A stretch of 64,000 bases of DNA from an uncultured Eubacteriales bacterium (GCA_905210485.1 CAJLXA010000002.1:1-64000); one strand, 5' to 3'; positions 31,955-40,722 are shown, counted from the stretch's first letter. The notes: generated by a model from the sequence alone, not told the origin. Translations and numbers: made by a program.

Positions 31955-34479
31955 AAAACATTCTCGTTATTGACGGCAACAGCATTATCAATCGTGCTTT
32001 TTACGGTATCCGCCCCCTCACTACGCGTGACGGGCGAAACACCAATGCCCTTTACGGCATGCTTCAGATCATCGGCCGTCAGCTCGACGCCGTAAAACCC
32101 GATTATGCCGCCGTTGCCTTTGATCTGAAAGTACCAAACTTCCGCAAAAAAGCCTATGACGCTTATAAAGCCGGCCGACGTCCGACGCCGCCCGAACTTC
32201 TTGAACAATTTCCCTATGCAAAAGAATGTCTCACGGCGCTGGGCCTGTCCATTCTGGAACTCCCCGGATATGAAGCCGACGATCTTCTCGGCACGGTGGC
32301 GGAACTTGCCAATATAGAAGACGATGTTCATGCCTATGTCCTTTCCGGCGACCGCGACCTGTTTCAGTTAATCACCGACAAAGTGACCGTACTGTATGCC
32401 GGCAATACCGATACCCTGCCGTACGACCGTCACGCGTTCCGCGAAAAATACGGCATTGAGCCGGCGCAATTTGTGGATATGAAAGCCATTATGGGAGACA
32501 CGTCGGATAACATTCCCGGCGTTCCCGGCATCGGTGAAAAAGGCGCGCAAAAACTGATTGCCGAATTCGGCGATCTCGACGCCGTATATGCCCATACCGA
32601 TTCCCCCACCATCACAAAAGGCGTTCGGGAAAAACTCATCGCCGGAAAGGACAGCGCTTATCTTTCCCGTTTTCTTGCCCGGATCGAAGTGCACGCCCCC
32701 CTTGGGAAAACGCTGTCCGAACTGGCCTATACCGGCGCAAAAGACAACGCGGAACTTCTCCGTATTCTGCGTCATTATGAATTGTCCGCTCTCATCAAAC
32801 GCTGGCGTCTCGAAGAAGCGCCTGCCGCCGATACCATAGACGCATCTCCCGCCGTCACGGAAATCGCCGATCCCGCCGCGCTTCATACGCTTCTCGGCAA
32901 TACCTATGCCGTCGCCATAGCGGACGGCGCGCTCCTGTTTGCAACAAAAACCGATGTCCTTTGCCGTTACAACGGCAACATTTCCGCTCTGACGCCGCTG
33001 TTCACAACCGACAAAACCATCGTAACATACGACGGAAAAGCGCTGCTTCATTTTCTTTACAACAACGGCTTGTCCCCCGACTTCATACCGCAGGATCTTA
33101 TGCTGTACGCCTACGTGGACAATGCGCAGAACGGAGCCGACTCTCCCGAAGCGCTGGCCTCCGCACTGCTTTCCGTAACAGCGCCGGCCGGAACGGCCGC
33201 CGTCGGTTACTATCTCCATATGTACGACATTCTGAAAGAAAAAATTGCCGCCATTCATGCGGAAGATCTTCTTTATCAGATTGAACTGCCGCTCTCACCG
33301 CTTCTTTGCCGCATGGAAAGAAAAGGCTTTCGCGTAGACGGCGCAGGACTGCATCTTTTCGGAGAAAAACTCCGCGAAGAAATGACGCTTGCTGAAGACC
33401 GCATTTATGCCATGGCGGGCGGCACATTCAATCTGAATTCGCCGAAACAACTCGGCGAGATCCTGTTTGTACGTTTGGGACTACCGGCCAAGAAAAAGAC
33501 AAAAAGCGGTTATTCCACCGGCGCCGACATTCTCAATGCCCTGCGCCCGTATCACCCCATCATCGGTGAGATTCTGGATTACAGACAACTATCCAAACTT
33601 TATTCCACCTACGTGATAGGTCTTACGAAAGCAACCGATAAAGACGGACGTATTCATACGGACTTCAAGCAGGCGCTGACCGCCACAGGGCGTCTTTCCT
33701 CCGCGGAACCCAACCTCCAGAATATACCGATCCGTACGCCCCTCGGCCGGGAAATGCGCCGTTACTTCGTAGCCGAAAACGAAAACTATGTGTTATGCGA
33801 CGCGGATTATTCGCAGATAGAACTGCGCCTTTTGGCCGCTGTTTCCGGCGACGAAACCATGATCCGGGCCTTTCAGAACGGCGAAGATATTCACCGTCAT
33901 ACCGCCGCCACGGTGTTCGGTATTCCCGAAGCGGAAGTGCCGGACGATCTGCGTAAACGCGCCAAGGCCATCAACTTCGGTATTGTATACGGTATCGGCG
34001 GCTTCTCGCTGTCGGAAGATCTAGGCATCAGCGTTGCGGAAGCCAATCAGTATATCAAGGCTTATCTGGCAAGTTATCCGAAAGTGGACGCCTACCTGAA
34101 AGGGGTCGTCGAACAGGCTGAAAAGGACGGCTACACCACCACGCTGTACGGTCGGCGGCGCTACATCCCCGAACTTCACGCCTCGGCGTTTCAAACGCGC
34201 TCGTTCGGCAAACGCGTTGCCATGAACAGTCCGATTCAGGGAACGGCGGCGGACATTATGAAGATCGCCATGCTCCGCGTAGACAAACGTCTGCGTGCCG
34301 AAAAACTGGACGCGGGACTGGTAATGCAGGTGCACGACGAACTCATCGTTGAAGCGCACCGCAATTGCGCCGAACGCGTCTCCCTCATACTCCGCGAAGA
34401 AATGGAGGCGGCGGCAACGCTCGCCGTTCCGCTGACCGTTGAAGTGTCTGTCGGAGACAACTGGCTCTGCAAAGCATAA
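31951..34479 (+). CDS. polA: DNA polymerase I
   Basis: 842 aa. The 5'-3' exonuclease domain (about 1-290) has IDGNSIINRAFYG, ELPGYEADDLLGT, YVLSGDRDLFQL and MGDTSDNIPGVPGIGEKGAQKL. The middle domain (about 300-430) has lost the acidic DxE residues of the proofreading exonuclease (YAVAIADGALLF stands where an Asp-x-Glu motif would be), as in Taq and Bacillus enzymes. The polymerase domain (about 440-842) has DYSQIELRLLAAVSGD, RKRAKAINFGIVYGIG, and VMQVHDELIVEA. Used for Okazaki-fragment maturation and repair. Overlaps the preceding membrane-protein gene. Confidence 0.97.
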   Translation: MKNILVIDGNSIINRAFYGIRPLTTRDGRNTNALYGMLQIIGRQLDAVKPDYAAVAFDLKVPNFRKKAYDAYKAGRRPTPPELLEQFPYAKECLTALGLSILELPGYEADDLLGTVAELANIEDDVHAYVLSGDRDLFQLITDKVTVLYAGNTDTLPYDRHAFREKYGIEPAQFVDMKAIMGDTSDNIPGVPGIGEKGAQKLIAEFGDLDAVYAHTDSPTITKGVREKLIAGKDSAYLSRFLARIEVHAPLGKTLSELAYTGAKDNAELLRILRHYELSALIKRWRLEEAPAADTIDASPAVTEIADPAALHTLLGNTYAVAIADGALLFATKTDVLCRYNGNISALTPLFTTDKTIVTYDGKALLHFLYNNGLSPDFIPQDLMLYAYVDNAQNGADSPEALASALLSVTAPAGTAAVGYYLHMYDILKEKIAAIHAEDLLYQIELPLSPLLCRMERKGFRVDGAGLHLFGEKLREEMTLAEDRIYAMAGGTFNLNSPKQLGEILFVRLGLPAKKKTKSGYSTGADILNALRPYHPIIGEILDYRQLSKLYSTYVIGLTKATDKDGRIHTDFKQALTATGRLSSAEPNLQNIPIRTPLGREMRRYFVAENENYVLCDADYSQIELRLLAAVSGDETMIRAFQNGEDIHRHTAATVFGIPEAEVPDDLRKRAKAINFGIVYGIGGFSLSEDLGISVAEANQYIKAYLASYPKVDAYLKGVVEQAEKDGYTTTLYGRRRYIPELHASAFQTRSFGKRVAMNSPIQGTAADIMKIAMLRVDKRLRAEKLDAGLVMQVHDELIVEAHRNCAERVSLILREEMEAAATLAVPLTVEVSVGDNWLCKA

Positions 34480-34552
34480 GCAACGTCGCCTATACAGAGT
34501 TAAAAAAGCAGTGAAAATGTAAATTGAATTTTACATTTCAAGGCAATATCAG

Positions 34553-34595
34553 AATAAAGAAGCGCATCGCTGTTCCGGCGGTGCGCTTCTTTATT
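34553..34595. terminator. Bidirectional terminator after polA
   Basis: AATAAAGAAGCGC and its complement form a 13-bp perfect stem with T runs on both strands. A second, weaker hairpin AAATGTAAA/TTTACATTT lies at 34515-34537. Confidence 0.88.
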
Positions 34596-34645
34596 AACGG
34601 GTTCTACTGCAAGGGAGAATCCCCTCTCCCCTCAGTGCTTTCATC

Positions 34646-34750
34646 TTAACCGTTGCAGCAGCAGCAGAAAAGAACGATAATGGCAAGAATGATGATCCAC
34701 GTACAATTGTCATCGAACAAATGACAGAGGCAGTTGCAATTGTTGTTCAT
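34646..34750 (-). CDS. 34-aa cysteine-rich membrane miniprotein
   Basis: A short frame on the minus strand with a good ribosome site (GGAGG, 8-base spacing). It reads MNNNCNCLCHLFDDNC, then TWIIILAIIVLF (a membrane segment), then CCCCNG. Eight of 34 residues are Cys. Very short proteins of this pattern (Asn/Cys-rich head, DxxCxWIII span, poly-Cys tail) recur, to my recollection, in gut Clostridia; in layout they recall small spore or membrane proteins, but no function is known to me. It lies alone between polA and the lipoprotein gene. The coding pattern and ribosome site support it as real. Confidence 0.75.
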   Translation of the reverse strand: MNNNCNCLCHLFDDNCTWIIILAIIVLFCCCCNG

Positions 34751-35025
34751 TCTGAAAACCTCCATGTTTACTACCCGAAGTCGGGGAATACGGATATTTG
34801 CGAAAGAAGAGGCGGGTGTCGGTAAGAATGGGGGACTCGGAATGTACAGAGGGAAAACACCCGCTTGCTCTTCACTATCATTGTATGAAAAGCGCCGCGG
34901 GTGGTTCCTTTTATTTCAGATGAATGAATGAAAAATATCACGCCTGCCCCGATGGGCAGAAAACAGTGCCGCTGCCTCTCCGGGAGACCGTAAATCAGGT
35001 GCGGCGCCAAAGCCGGCAGGAGCTG

Positions 35026-37053
35026 TCAGGTTCCGCTTGCCGCCGCGCGCATATCCGTTTCCGCAGTCTCGATGAGTTCCGCAAAAATGCGCGGGTTTTC
35101 AATCCATTCGGCAAAGGTGACATTTTGTATCGCCCCACGCCCTTCCAAGTAGAGGTCGAAAACCTTCTTTTCTTGTTCGAGGTGTGTGCAACCTTTCTGA
35201 ATTTCAATGCACTTTGTCTGCAGATCGGTTGTCGCTTTTTCTTGTTCCGCCTTAAAGACGGCTTCTTTCGTATCATATGCATTGCGGGCCGCGGAAATAT
35301 ATGTGGCGGCCGTTTCCGCATAAGTTTCAAGATATTCTTCCCCGTATTCTTCTTTGAACGCGTTCAGTTTTTCCTCCGCCTCAAGGATCTTGTCTTCACC
35401 GGCAATCCCCTCTATATAGGCGTCTCCGCGAAGTATCTCGGCCAAGGTCTTCAGTTCGTTTCCTGCCGCGGTCGCCCCCTCATACAGCGAATTATAGGCC
35501 GTCTCCGCCGACTCCAGCGTTTCAACGCGGGAGAGATATGTCTTCCCGGCATCGCCGTATTTCTGTACATACGCGTTATACGCCGTCCGGGCGGCAAGAA
35601 CGGCGTCTCCGACGCCGAGATTCACCTTTCCGATGGCGGCAATCGCCGCGTCAACCTCTGCGGCGGCAATACGCACTTCCGCCACCAAGGCGTTGTACGC
35701 CGTCCGCTTTTCGGTCATCACGGTATATGTGTTTCCGAGGATTGCCGTTCCGTCGTTGATCTCATCAATATGGTACGTATCACGCCACACGCGATAGGCC
35801 TCTTCCGCCGCCGTCAACGCGTCCCCGGACAACAGCGATACGTCGCCGATTCCGGTAACTGCGGCCGTAACGGCGATTTTGTTTTCATCGGCGCTCCGCA
35901 ATTCGTCATAACGGATCCGCATGGCGGTCACTGCCGCGGCAAGGTCGATTTTTTCTCCGTCGATATAGGTAAGCGCGGCGATCTTCTGATCGGCACGAAC
36001 ATAATATATATCGGCAAGACCGGCCTCATTTTGTTTTGCGTATACTTCCTCCGCATGACGTACCGCCGCTTCGTTTCCGTAACGCACAGCGCCGTCTTTG
36101 TAAACGAGGCAAAGAGCGTCGTAAGTGTCGTCGGCAAGCGTATGTGCCTCCTGCAGAGCGGCGGCGGCTTCATTCAGAACAACCTCTGTCTCCGCTTTCG
36201 TTTTTGCCATCAACGCACGAAGCGCCGCGCCGTCAAGCGCCGACATCAGTTGCAGATAGCTTTCGCCGCTGTAAGCCGCGCGATTCTTCTGTGCTTTATC
36301 CCGATACTCGCATATTTTTCCGTAAGCCGCCGTTTTGGTTGCATCATCGGCCAGAGAGTCCTCCGCCTTGCGGTATTCTTCGATCTGTTCCCGATACCGC
36401 GTTGCATATTTCACAGCGACCGCCGGCGAAGAAGCCAATTCGATCTCCAGAAGCACACGGCTTCTTTCACTTTCCGCCAACAGATAATACACGTCCGTGA
36501 GCGTGGAAATATCCACGCTGTTCACCATTTCCAGAGCCTCGGTCTTATCCAGAACCAGAAGAGCGAGCGCCGTCTGAAAATCGTTTGCCGTATCCCGCAT
36601 TTCTTCCACGGTCGTGCAAAGCGAAAGCCGTGAAAGAGCGGTGTTGCACAATTCGGCCACGCCCGCGTCGTCCTTATGCGCGACATACAGTTCGCTTGTC
36701 GTCATCAGGCGGGCAACCGACGCACGGTAATCCCCCAGTGTATTATCCACGATCGTATTGACATACACCGTTTCGGTTTTTCCGTTATATGTATACGCAA
36801 TCCGTGCCACGCAGGCACCGGGAGTGGCGGAGGTGAATGTCACCATGTCCGGCGTAACGGGAACCGTTTCTTCGGTACCGTCGGTATAACGGACGGACAG
36901 TTTCAGCCCCTCCGTCCGAAAAGATTCCCCGACGTTATAATGGATATCGGACGGATATTCCGCAAGCGAAACCGACTGCAGAGCACGATTCCCGCAGGCA
37001 ACGGAAAACATGCATATCCCCGACAGAAGTAAAATAAATATGAGTTTTTTCAT
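35026..37053 (-). CDS. Surface lipoprotein: Ig-like domain plus long helical repeat region
   Basis: 675 aa. Signal peptide ends in the lipobox FSVACGN (Cys about 20). Residues about 27-102 resemble a bacterial Ig-like domain (DIHYNVGESFRTEGLKLSVRYTDG, then VTFTSATPGACVARIAYTYNGKTETVYV). The remaining ~570 residues are predicted all-helical, Ala/Glu/Thr-rich, with recurring pairs such as AVTAMRIRYDEL, AEEAYRVWRDTY, AARTAYNAYVQKY and AEEKLNAFKEEY, suggesting degenerate ~60-80-residue helical modules like those in surface proteins of Gram-positives. Probably projects from the membrane. It starts 40 bases after the SbcD-like gene and may share its transcript. Function unknown. Confidence 0.75.
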   Translation of the reverse strand: MKKLIFILLLSGICMFSVACGNRALQSVSLAEYPSDIHYNVGESFRTEGLKLSVRYTDGTEETVPVTPDMVTFTSATPGACVARIAYTYNGKTETVYVNTIVDNTLGDYRASVARLMTTSELYVAHKDDAGVAELCNTALSRLSLCTTVEEMRDTANDFQTALALLVLDKTEALEMVNSVDISTLTDVYYLLAESERSRVLLEIELASSPAVAVKYATRYREQIEEYRKAEDSLADDATKTAAYGKICEYRDKAQKNRAAYSGESYLQLMSALDGAALRALMAKTKAETEVVLNEAAAALQEAHTLADDTYDALCLVYKDGAVRYGNEAAVRHAEEVYAKQNEAGLADIYYVRADQKIAALTYIDGEKIDLAAAVTAMRIRYDELRSADENKIAVTAAVTGIGDVSLLSGDALTAAEEAYRVWRDTYHIDEINDGTAILGNTYTVMTEKRTAYNALVAEVRIAAAEVDAAIAAIGKVNLGVGDAVLAARTAYNAYVQKYGDAGKTYLSRVETLESAETAYNSLYEGATAAGNELKTLAEILRGDAYIEGIAGEDKILEAEEKLNAFKEEYGEEYLETYAETAATYISAARNAYDTKEAVFKAEQEKATTDLQTKCIEIQKGCTHLEQEKKVFDLYLEGRGAIQNVTFAEWIENPRIFAELIETAETDMRAAASGT

Positions 37054-37093
37054 TTGACTTCCTCACTTTTTCTGTATTGTGTACCGCCGGCCG

Positions 37094-38212
37094 TTATTTA
37101 CGGTCGCGTTCATCAAGCGCCGCCAGTCCGAGGCGAAATGCCTCCGCAACAATGCGGCGGTCTTCCGGGTCCTTGCTGTGGAAAGCACCCGACAATGTAC
37201 GATAAAGTTCTCCGCGCACGCTCATATCACGCGCAAGATATTCCGCGCCTTTCAGCGGCAAAGTGTCGTCCATGATCGAAAGTCCGTAAAGACCGAAGGT
37301 TTCGCCGATGTCCGGCAAAAGAAATTCGGGCGGCAAAATCCCCTCCAGTTTCAGGCGCAGAAACGTTTCCTCGCCGTAACCGCTTTTGGCAATATAGGAC
37401 TTTATGGCGGCAAACAGCGTATCGGAATCCCCGACATCGGTAAGCGTTACCGTTTCGTCAAGATAACGCCGCGCGGAATAGGCATGAAACACAAGCGACG
37501 GTTCTTCGTTTGCCGGTACGTCAACGGTCACCGCTCCTCCGAAACCGGGCATATCGAAACTGCGCCCCTCCATGGCGCCGGGAGTAAAGATCAGCGGTTT
37601 GTTTTCGTACACCGTCATACCGACGGACGCGCTGTTTCCCGTCACGCAAATATTCGCGCCGAAGCGGCGTATCACGGCCGCCGTTTCTTCGGTATACGGC
37701 GCGGCGCAAAGAAGAACATGCGTTTTCCCGTCGTCTGCGGCGCGCATATCTCCGAAACGTTCATCAAGCGGCGGCGCGTCCGTTTTGTCACAGAATCCGT
37801 AAAACGTCACATCGGGGAAATCGAACCGCGTCGGCGCCGCTTCGCTGAAAACATACATATTCTGCGGCAGGCGCGCCGAGGCGTAAAACACGGGAAAAAG
37901 CGAAGCCTCTCCCTTGCCGGGCGCAATAATAAAATGAAGCGACGTATGTTCTTCGGCTTTTGCGATGACAAAGGAAAGCGTGTCTCCCGTCAGAAAATCC
38001 GCGTCAAACAGATCGCCGGCAATCAGAATATACGACACACCGCTGTCCTCCGCGTCGGAAAGCATACGCGAAAAAGAAGCGCGCGCCGCGGTGCGCCGCG
38101 CCCGCATAGATTCCGCCGTGAGACCGGCAAAAGGCGCGTCAAACCGCACGCCGCCGCATACCGTGAATCTGACGCCGGTATCTACGGTCTCCGTTGTATT
38201 TTCATGATCCAT
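37094..38212 (-). CDS. SbcD/YhaO-like metallophosphoesterase with lost catalytic motifs
   Basis: 372 aa. The fold is that of the DNA double-strand-break nuclease subunit SbcD/Mre11 (YhaO type): FTVCGGVRFDAPFAG (16-30) aligns with HTADLHLDSPF, GDLFD (66-70) is kept, and PGAMEGRSFD (211-220) matches the family's PGSxEGRSF. Of the metal-binding boxes, DxH has become GxR, GNHD has become GKGE (99-102), the single His box reads LLCAAPY, and GHxH has become GNSA (192-195). Only box II survives, so nuclease activity is unlikely. Start ATG at 38212 has AAAGGAG; a longer frame upstream lies in the leader. No sbcC partner gene follows. Confidence 0.75.
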   Translation of the reverse strand: MDHENTTETVDTGVRFTVCGGVRFDAPFAGLTAESMRARRTAARASFSRMLSDAEDSGVSYILIAGDLFDADFLTGDTLSFVIAKAEEHTSLHFIIAPGKGEASLFPVFYASARLPQNMYVFSEAAPTRFDFPDVTFYGFCDKTDAPPLDERFGDMRAADDGKTHVLLCAAPYTEETAAVIRRFGANICVTGNSASVGMTVYENKPLIFTPGAMEGRSFDMPGFGGAVTVDVPANEEPSLVFHAYSARRYLDETVTLTDVGDSDTLFAAIKSYIAKSGYGEETFLRLKLEGILPPEFLLPDIGETFGLYGLSIMDDTLPLKGAEYLARDMSVRGELYRTLSGAFHSKDPEDRRIVAEAFRLGLAALDERDRK

Positions 38213-38228
38213 AACAGGCTCCTTTCCG

Positions 38229-38266
38229 AAAAAGCAGAAGAACGGTTTTGGAAAGTACCGTTCTGC
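38229..38266 (-). terminator. Attenuator-like terminator before the SbcD-like gene
   Basis: Read leftward, GCAGAACGG (38258-38266) pairs with CCGTTCTTCTGC (38234-38245), with a 3-base bulge, then T5. It abuts the ribosome site of the gene, some 200 bases after its promoter, so transcription would end here unless the leader refolds. Confidence 0.65.
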
Positions 38267-38360
38267 TGTCATAATACTGTAGTAAAATCTGTTGATAAAC
38301 TTGTATTACCCGACAAGCGAAAATACTTGCTTGCAAGGGTATTTTTGCGCCGGACATCAG

Positions 38361-38436
38361 GGAAAGCGGGCGGCGTTAAAGCGCCGCATGAGACGCGCAT
38401 CGCGTGGCTCTGATTGCGCTTCCGCGCAATCTTTCC
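38361..38436 (-). ncRNA. Branched structured leader RNA (candidate)
   Basis: The first ~80 nt of the leftward transcript can fold as a closed multi-branch element: GGAAAG (38431-38436) pairs with CTTTCC (38361-38366) and encloses three perfect hairpins: GATTGCGC/GCGCAATC, ACGCG/CGCGT and GCGGCG/CGCCGC. It begins within about 10 bases of the expected start site and precedes an attenuator-like terminator. I do not recognise a known riboswitch class. Confidence 0.5.
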
Positions 38437-38442
38437 GCTTGT

Positions 38443-38471
38443 ATTATACCATTTTCGATAAAAGGTTTCAA
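38443..38471 (-). promoter_or_regulatory. Promoter of the SbcD-like gene
   Basis: Minus strand: TTGAAA (38466-38471), 17-bp spacer, TATAAT (38443-38448), giving a leader of about 225 nt. Confidence 0.85.
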
Positions 38472-38522
38472 TAGATTACAAAAAAAACTTGTATTTGTCC
38501 GCTTTAATTTTACAAATTTCTC

Positions 38523-38551
38523 TTGAAAAGTGCAAATATACATGGTAAAAT
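38523..38551 (+). promoter_or_regulatory. Promoter of the methyltransferase-like gene
   Basis: TTGAAA (38523-38528), 17-bp spacer, TAAAAT (38546-38551); divergent from the SbcD-like promoter, about 50 bases apart. Confidence 0.85.
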
Positions 38552-38638
38552 AGTGGCAGACATTGATTTTAATATACGGGATTCCGTCGGGCACTGAGAC
38601 GGTTTTTCGATAGCAATACGGTCACGGAGGACATTTTC

Positions 38639-40201
38639 ATGCTGAATACCGCTGTTCGCAACACCAATAAATTGATACGTCAAAAATCGCAGAGCGAGGG
38701 CATCCGCATCGGCAACCGCTTTACAAAAAAAGCCACCGCGCGTCTGATGGCGTCCATCCCCGCTTACAGCCGGCGGGACTGCGTTTATCTTCTCGATCCC
38801 GGTGCCGGAACAGGTATTCTGACCGCCGCCGCCGCCGAAGAACTGGCGCGCGCCGGGGTATCCGAAATTCACGCGGATCTTTATGAGACCGACGCCGATA
38901 TGCTTCCGACTCTGGAAAACAATATGCGCCGCGTGCGCCGGAAATGCCACCACGATTACGGGGTGCGCTTTCGGTTTCGTATTCTTTCCGAAGATTTTCT
39001 TACCGCTTATGCCGACGACGGAAAGGACAAGCCGCATTATGACTATGTATTCATGAACCCCGACGATGAGCAGGAAGACAAGGACGCCGATGCCGTCGGG
39101 CTCTACCGCACCGCTTTCAGTATCCCCGTCAGCCGCGCGTTTTATTTTCTTGACGCGGCGCTCCGCGCCCTGAAAGACGGCGGCCATCTCGTGGCCGTAG
39201 TTCCGACGCTTTTTGCCACCGCCGACTCCTGCGAAAAACTGCGCGCCCATCTCTTCTCCGGTTATGCGGTGCCGCGCGTCCATCTGTTTTCCGCAAAAGA
39301 TAAGATCAGAGATATTGACGGCAGCCGGCGCGACGAACTGAAAAAGCACATGCTTCTGTATTGCGTAAAGTCCGCTCCGCTTACCGAGATCGCCTACAGC
39401 GATTCTTACGATGACGGCGAAGCGGTTACGATGCTTCCCGTCTTCCCGCGCTCGTTTGCCGTGCGCGGCGACAAATGCCGTATGTTGCTCCTGCAATCCG
39501 AAAAGGAATACGCCGCCATCAGAGCGCTCGAAAGTCTTCCCGAAACGCTCACCACGCTCGGTCTCCGTATGAGAACAGGGCTTGTAATCCCTTCCCGCTA
39601 TACCGAACTTCTTTATAACGAACCGACCGACGATACGATACCGCTTCTCTCCCCGCGCGGTATACGGAACGGTCACATCGACTTTCCCCTTGCCGAAGAA
39701 AATCAGTATATAAAACCGCGGATCCCTTCTCTTGCGCAGGACAACAAAAACATGTTGCTTCTGAAACGCGTGCCCGCAAAAGCCGACGGACGGCATCTGT
39801 ATGCGGCGGTTTATCTCGCCTCCCAACTGCCCTACACACAGAAAATCAGCACGGAAAACAAACTTATCTATGTGGACTACGCCGACGGACGCGAACTTGA
39901 CGCTCCGCTTCTGCACGGCCTGTACGCACTTGTCAACTCCACACCTTATGAATGTTACTGCTCCATTCTTTCAAAATCCGCACAGGTCAACGCCGGAGAA
40001 TATAAAAACCTGCCGTTTCCCGATGCGGAAGCCATTCGTAAAATCGGGCGTACAATGATGACTTCCCGCCAGTACACGGCGCGGATCTGCGATATTCTCG
40101 CCAGAACCGCCCTGCGCCTGCCGACGGAAGAACAGCCCGCACAGGAAAAAACCGGCTTAAACGATTCGTCCGAAGCGGAAAAATTCGCCGTTCTGTCGTA
40201 A
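38639..40201 (+). CDS. Adenine-specific DNA methyltransferase-like protein, catalytic motif altered
   Basis: 520 aa with the layout of PaeR7I/XhoI- and Eco57I-type N6-adenine methyltransferases: N-terminal Rossmann domain with motif I DPGAGTG (53-59), DADMLP acidic loop, the strand YDYVFMN, ALKDGGHLVAVVPTLF (motif V region), and a C-terminal target-recognition part ending in VNSTPYECYCSILSKSAQVNAGEYKNLPFP, which matches that family well. The catalytic tetrapeptide NPPY/F is NPDD here (140-143) and is followed by acidic DEQEDKDADA, so base flipping and transfer are doubtful. SAM binding may remain. No restriction gene is adjacent. Divergent from the SbcD-like gene. Confidence 0.8.
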   Translation: MLNTAVRNTNKLIRQKSQSEGIRIGNRFTKKATARLMASIPAYSRRDCVYLLDPGAGTGILTAAAAEELARAGVSEIHADLYETDADMLPTLENNMRRVRRKCHHDYGVRFRFRILSEDFLTAYADDGKDKPHYDYVFMNPDDEQEDKDADAVGLYRTAFSIPVSRAFYFLDAALRALKDGGHLVAVVPTLFATADSCEKLRAHLFSGYAVPRVHLFSAKDKIRDIDGSRRDELKKHMLLYCVKSAPLTEIAYSDSYDDGEAVTMLPVFPRSFAVRGDKCRMLLLQSEKEYAAIRALESLPETLTTLGLRMRTGLVIPSRYTELLYNEPTDDTIPLLSPRGIRNGHIDFPLAEENQYIKPRIPSLAQDNKNMLLLKRVPAKADGRHLYAAVYLASQLPYTQKISTENKLIYVDYADGRELDAPLLHGLYALVNSTPYECYCSILSKSAQVNAGEYKNLPFPDAEAIRKIGRTMMTSRQYTARICDILARTALRLPTEEQPAQEKTGLNDSSEAEKFAVLS

Positions 40202-40228
40202 AAATCCCGAAAAAAAGAAAAATTCCCC

Positions 40229-40257
40229 TTGCATTTTCATCATTCCTGTGCTATACT
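40229..40257 (+). promoter_or_regulatory. secG promoter
   Basis: TTGCAT (40229-40234), 17-bp spacer, TATACT (40252-40257); leader of about 130 nt. Confidence 0.8.
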
Positions 40258-40395
40258 ATATCTAAAGTATTGCCCGTAACGGCAATCGGATACAGGAAAC
40301 GGCCGTGCGCCGTTCTCCGTTTCTTTATTTCATCATTACGGTGTCGGGGTGTTTTACCCGACAGGGAAAAATATTCTTCCCGGAAAGGTTTGTTT

Positions 40396-40698
40396 ATGAA
40401 TCTTGTATTTGCCATTCTTCTCCTGCTCTTTGCCGTATTTCTCATTCTGGCCGTACTCTTCCAGAGCAGTAAGTCGCAGGGACTCTCCGGCTCCATCACG
40501 GGTAGCACCGCGGAAACTTTCTTCGGCAAGGATAAAGGTACACGCATCGACCGTATGCTCGGCAAACTCACCGCGATTTGCGGTATCGTGTTCGTCGTCG
40601 TCGTTCTGCTTGTCTATATCGTTCAGCCGGACTACTCTTTCACGCAGAATCTTGTCGGATCGGCATGGCAGAACGCAAGCCAGTACTTCCCGAAATAA
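40396..40698 (+). CDS. secG: Preprotein translocase subunit SecG
   Basis: 100 aa, two membrane spans (about 3-21 and 58-78) joined by the conserved glycine-rich loop QSSKSQGLSGSITGSTAETFFGKDKGTR. Stimulates SecYEG transport. The ATG at 40396 follows GGAAAGG; longer upstream frames lack a site. Standing before rnr is typical of Firmicutes. A terminator separates the two. Confidence 0.95.
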   Translation: MNLVFAILLLLFAVFLILAVLFQSSKSQGLSGSITGSTAETFFGKDKGTRIDRMLGKLTAICGIVFVVVVLLVYIVQPDYSFTQNLVGSAWQNASQYFPK

Positions 40699-40722
40699 GG
40701 TTTATTCCGTATAACCGAAATA

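Noticed and set aside
34924..36633. A 569-codon rightward open frame opposite the lipoprotein gene
   Set aside because: The leftward frame has a signal peptide, lipobox and Ig-like domain; the rightward one is rich in Arg and Cys with no domain and no ribosome site.
31066..37099. Shared 16-mer CCGCCGGCCGTTATTT at 31066-31081 and 37084-37099
   Set aside because: Flanks do not match and neither copy shows mobile-element features; treated as coincidence in GC-rich intergenic or gene-end DNA.
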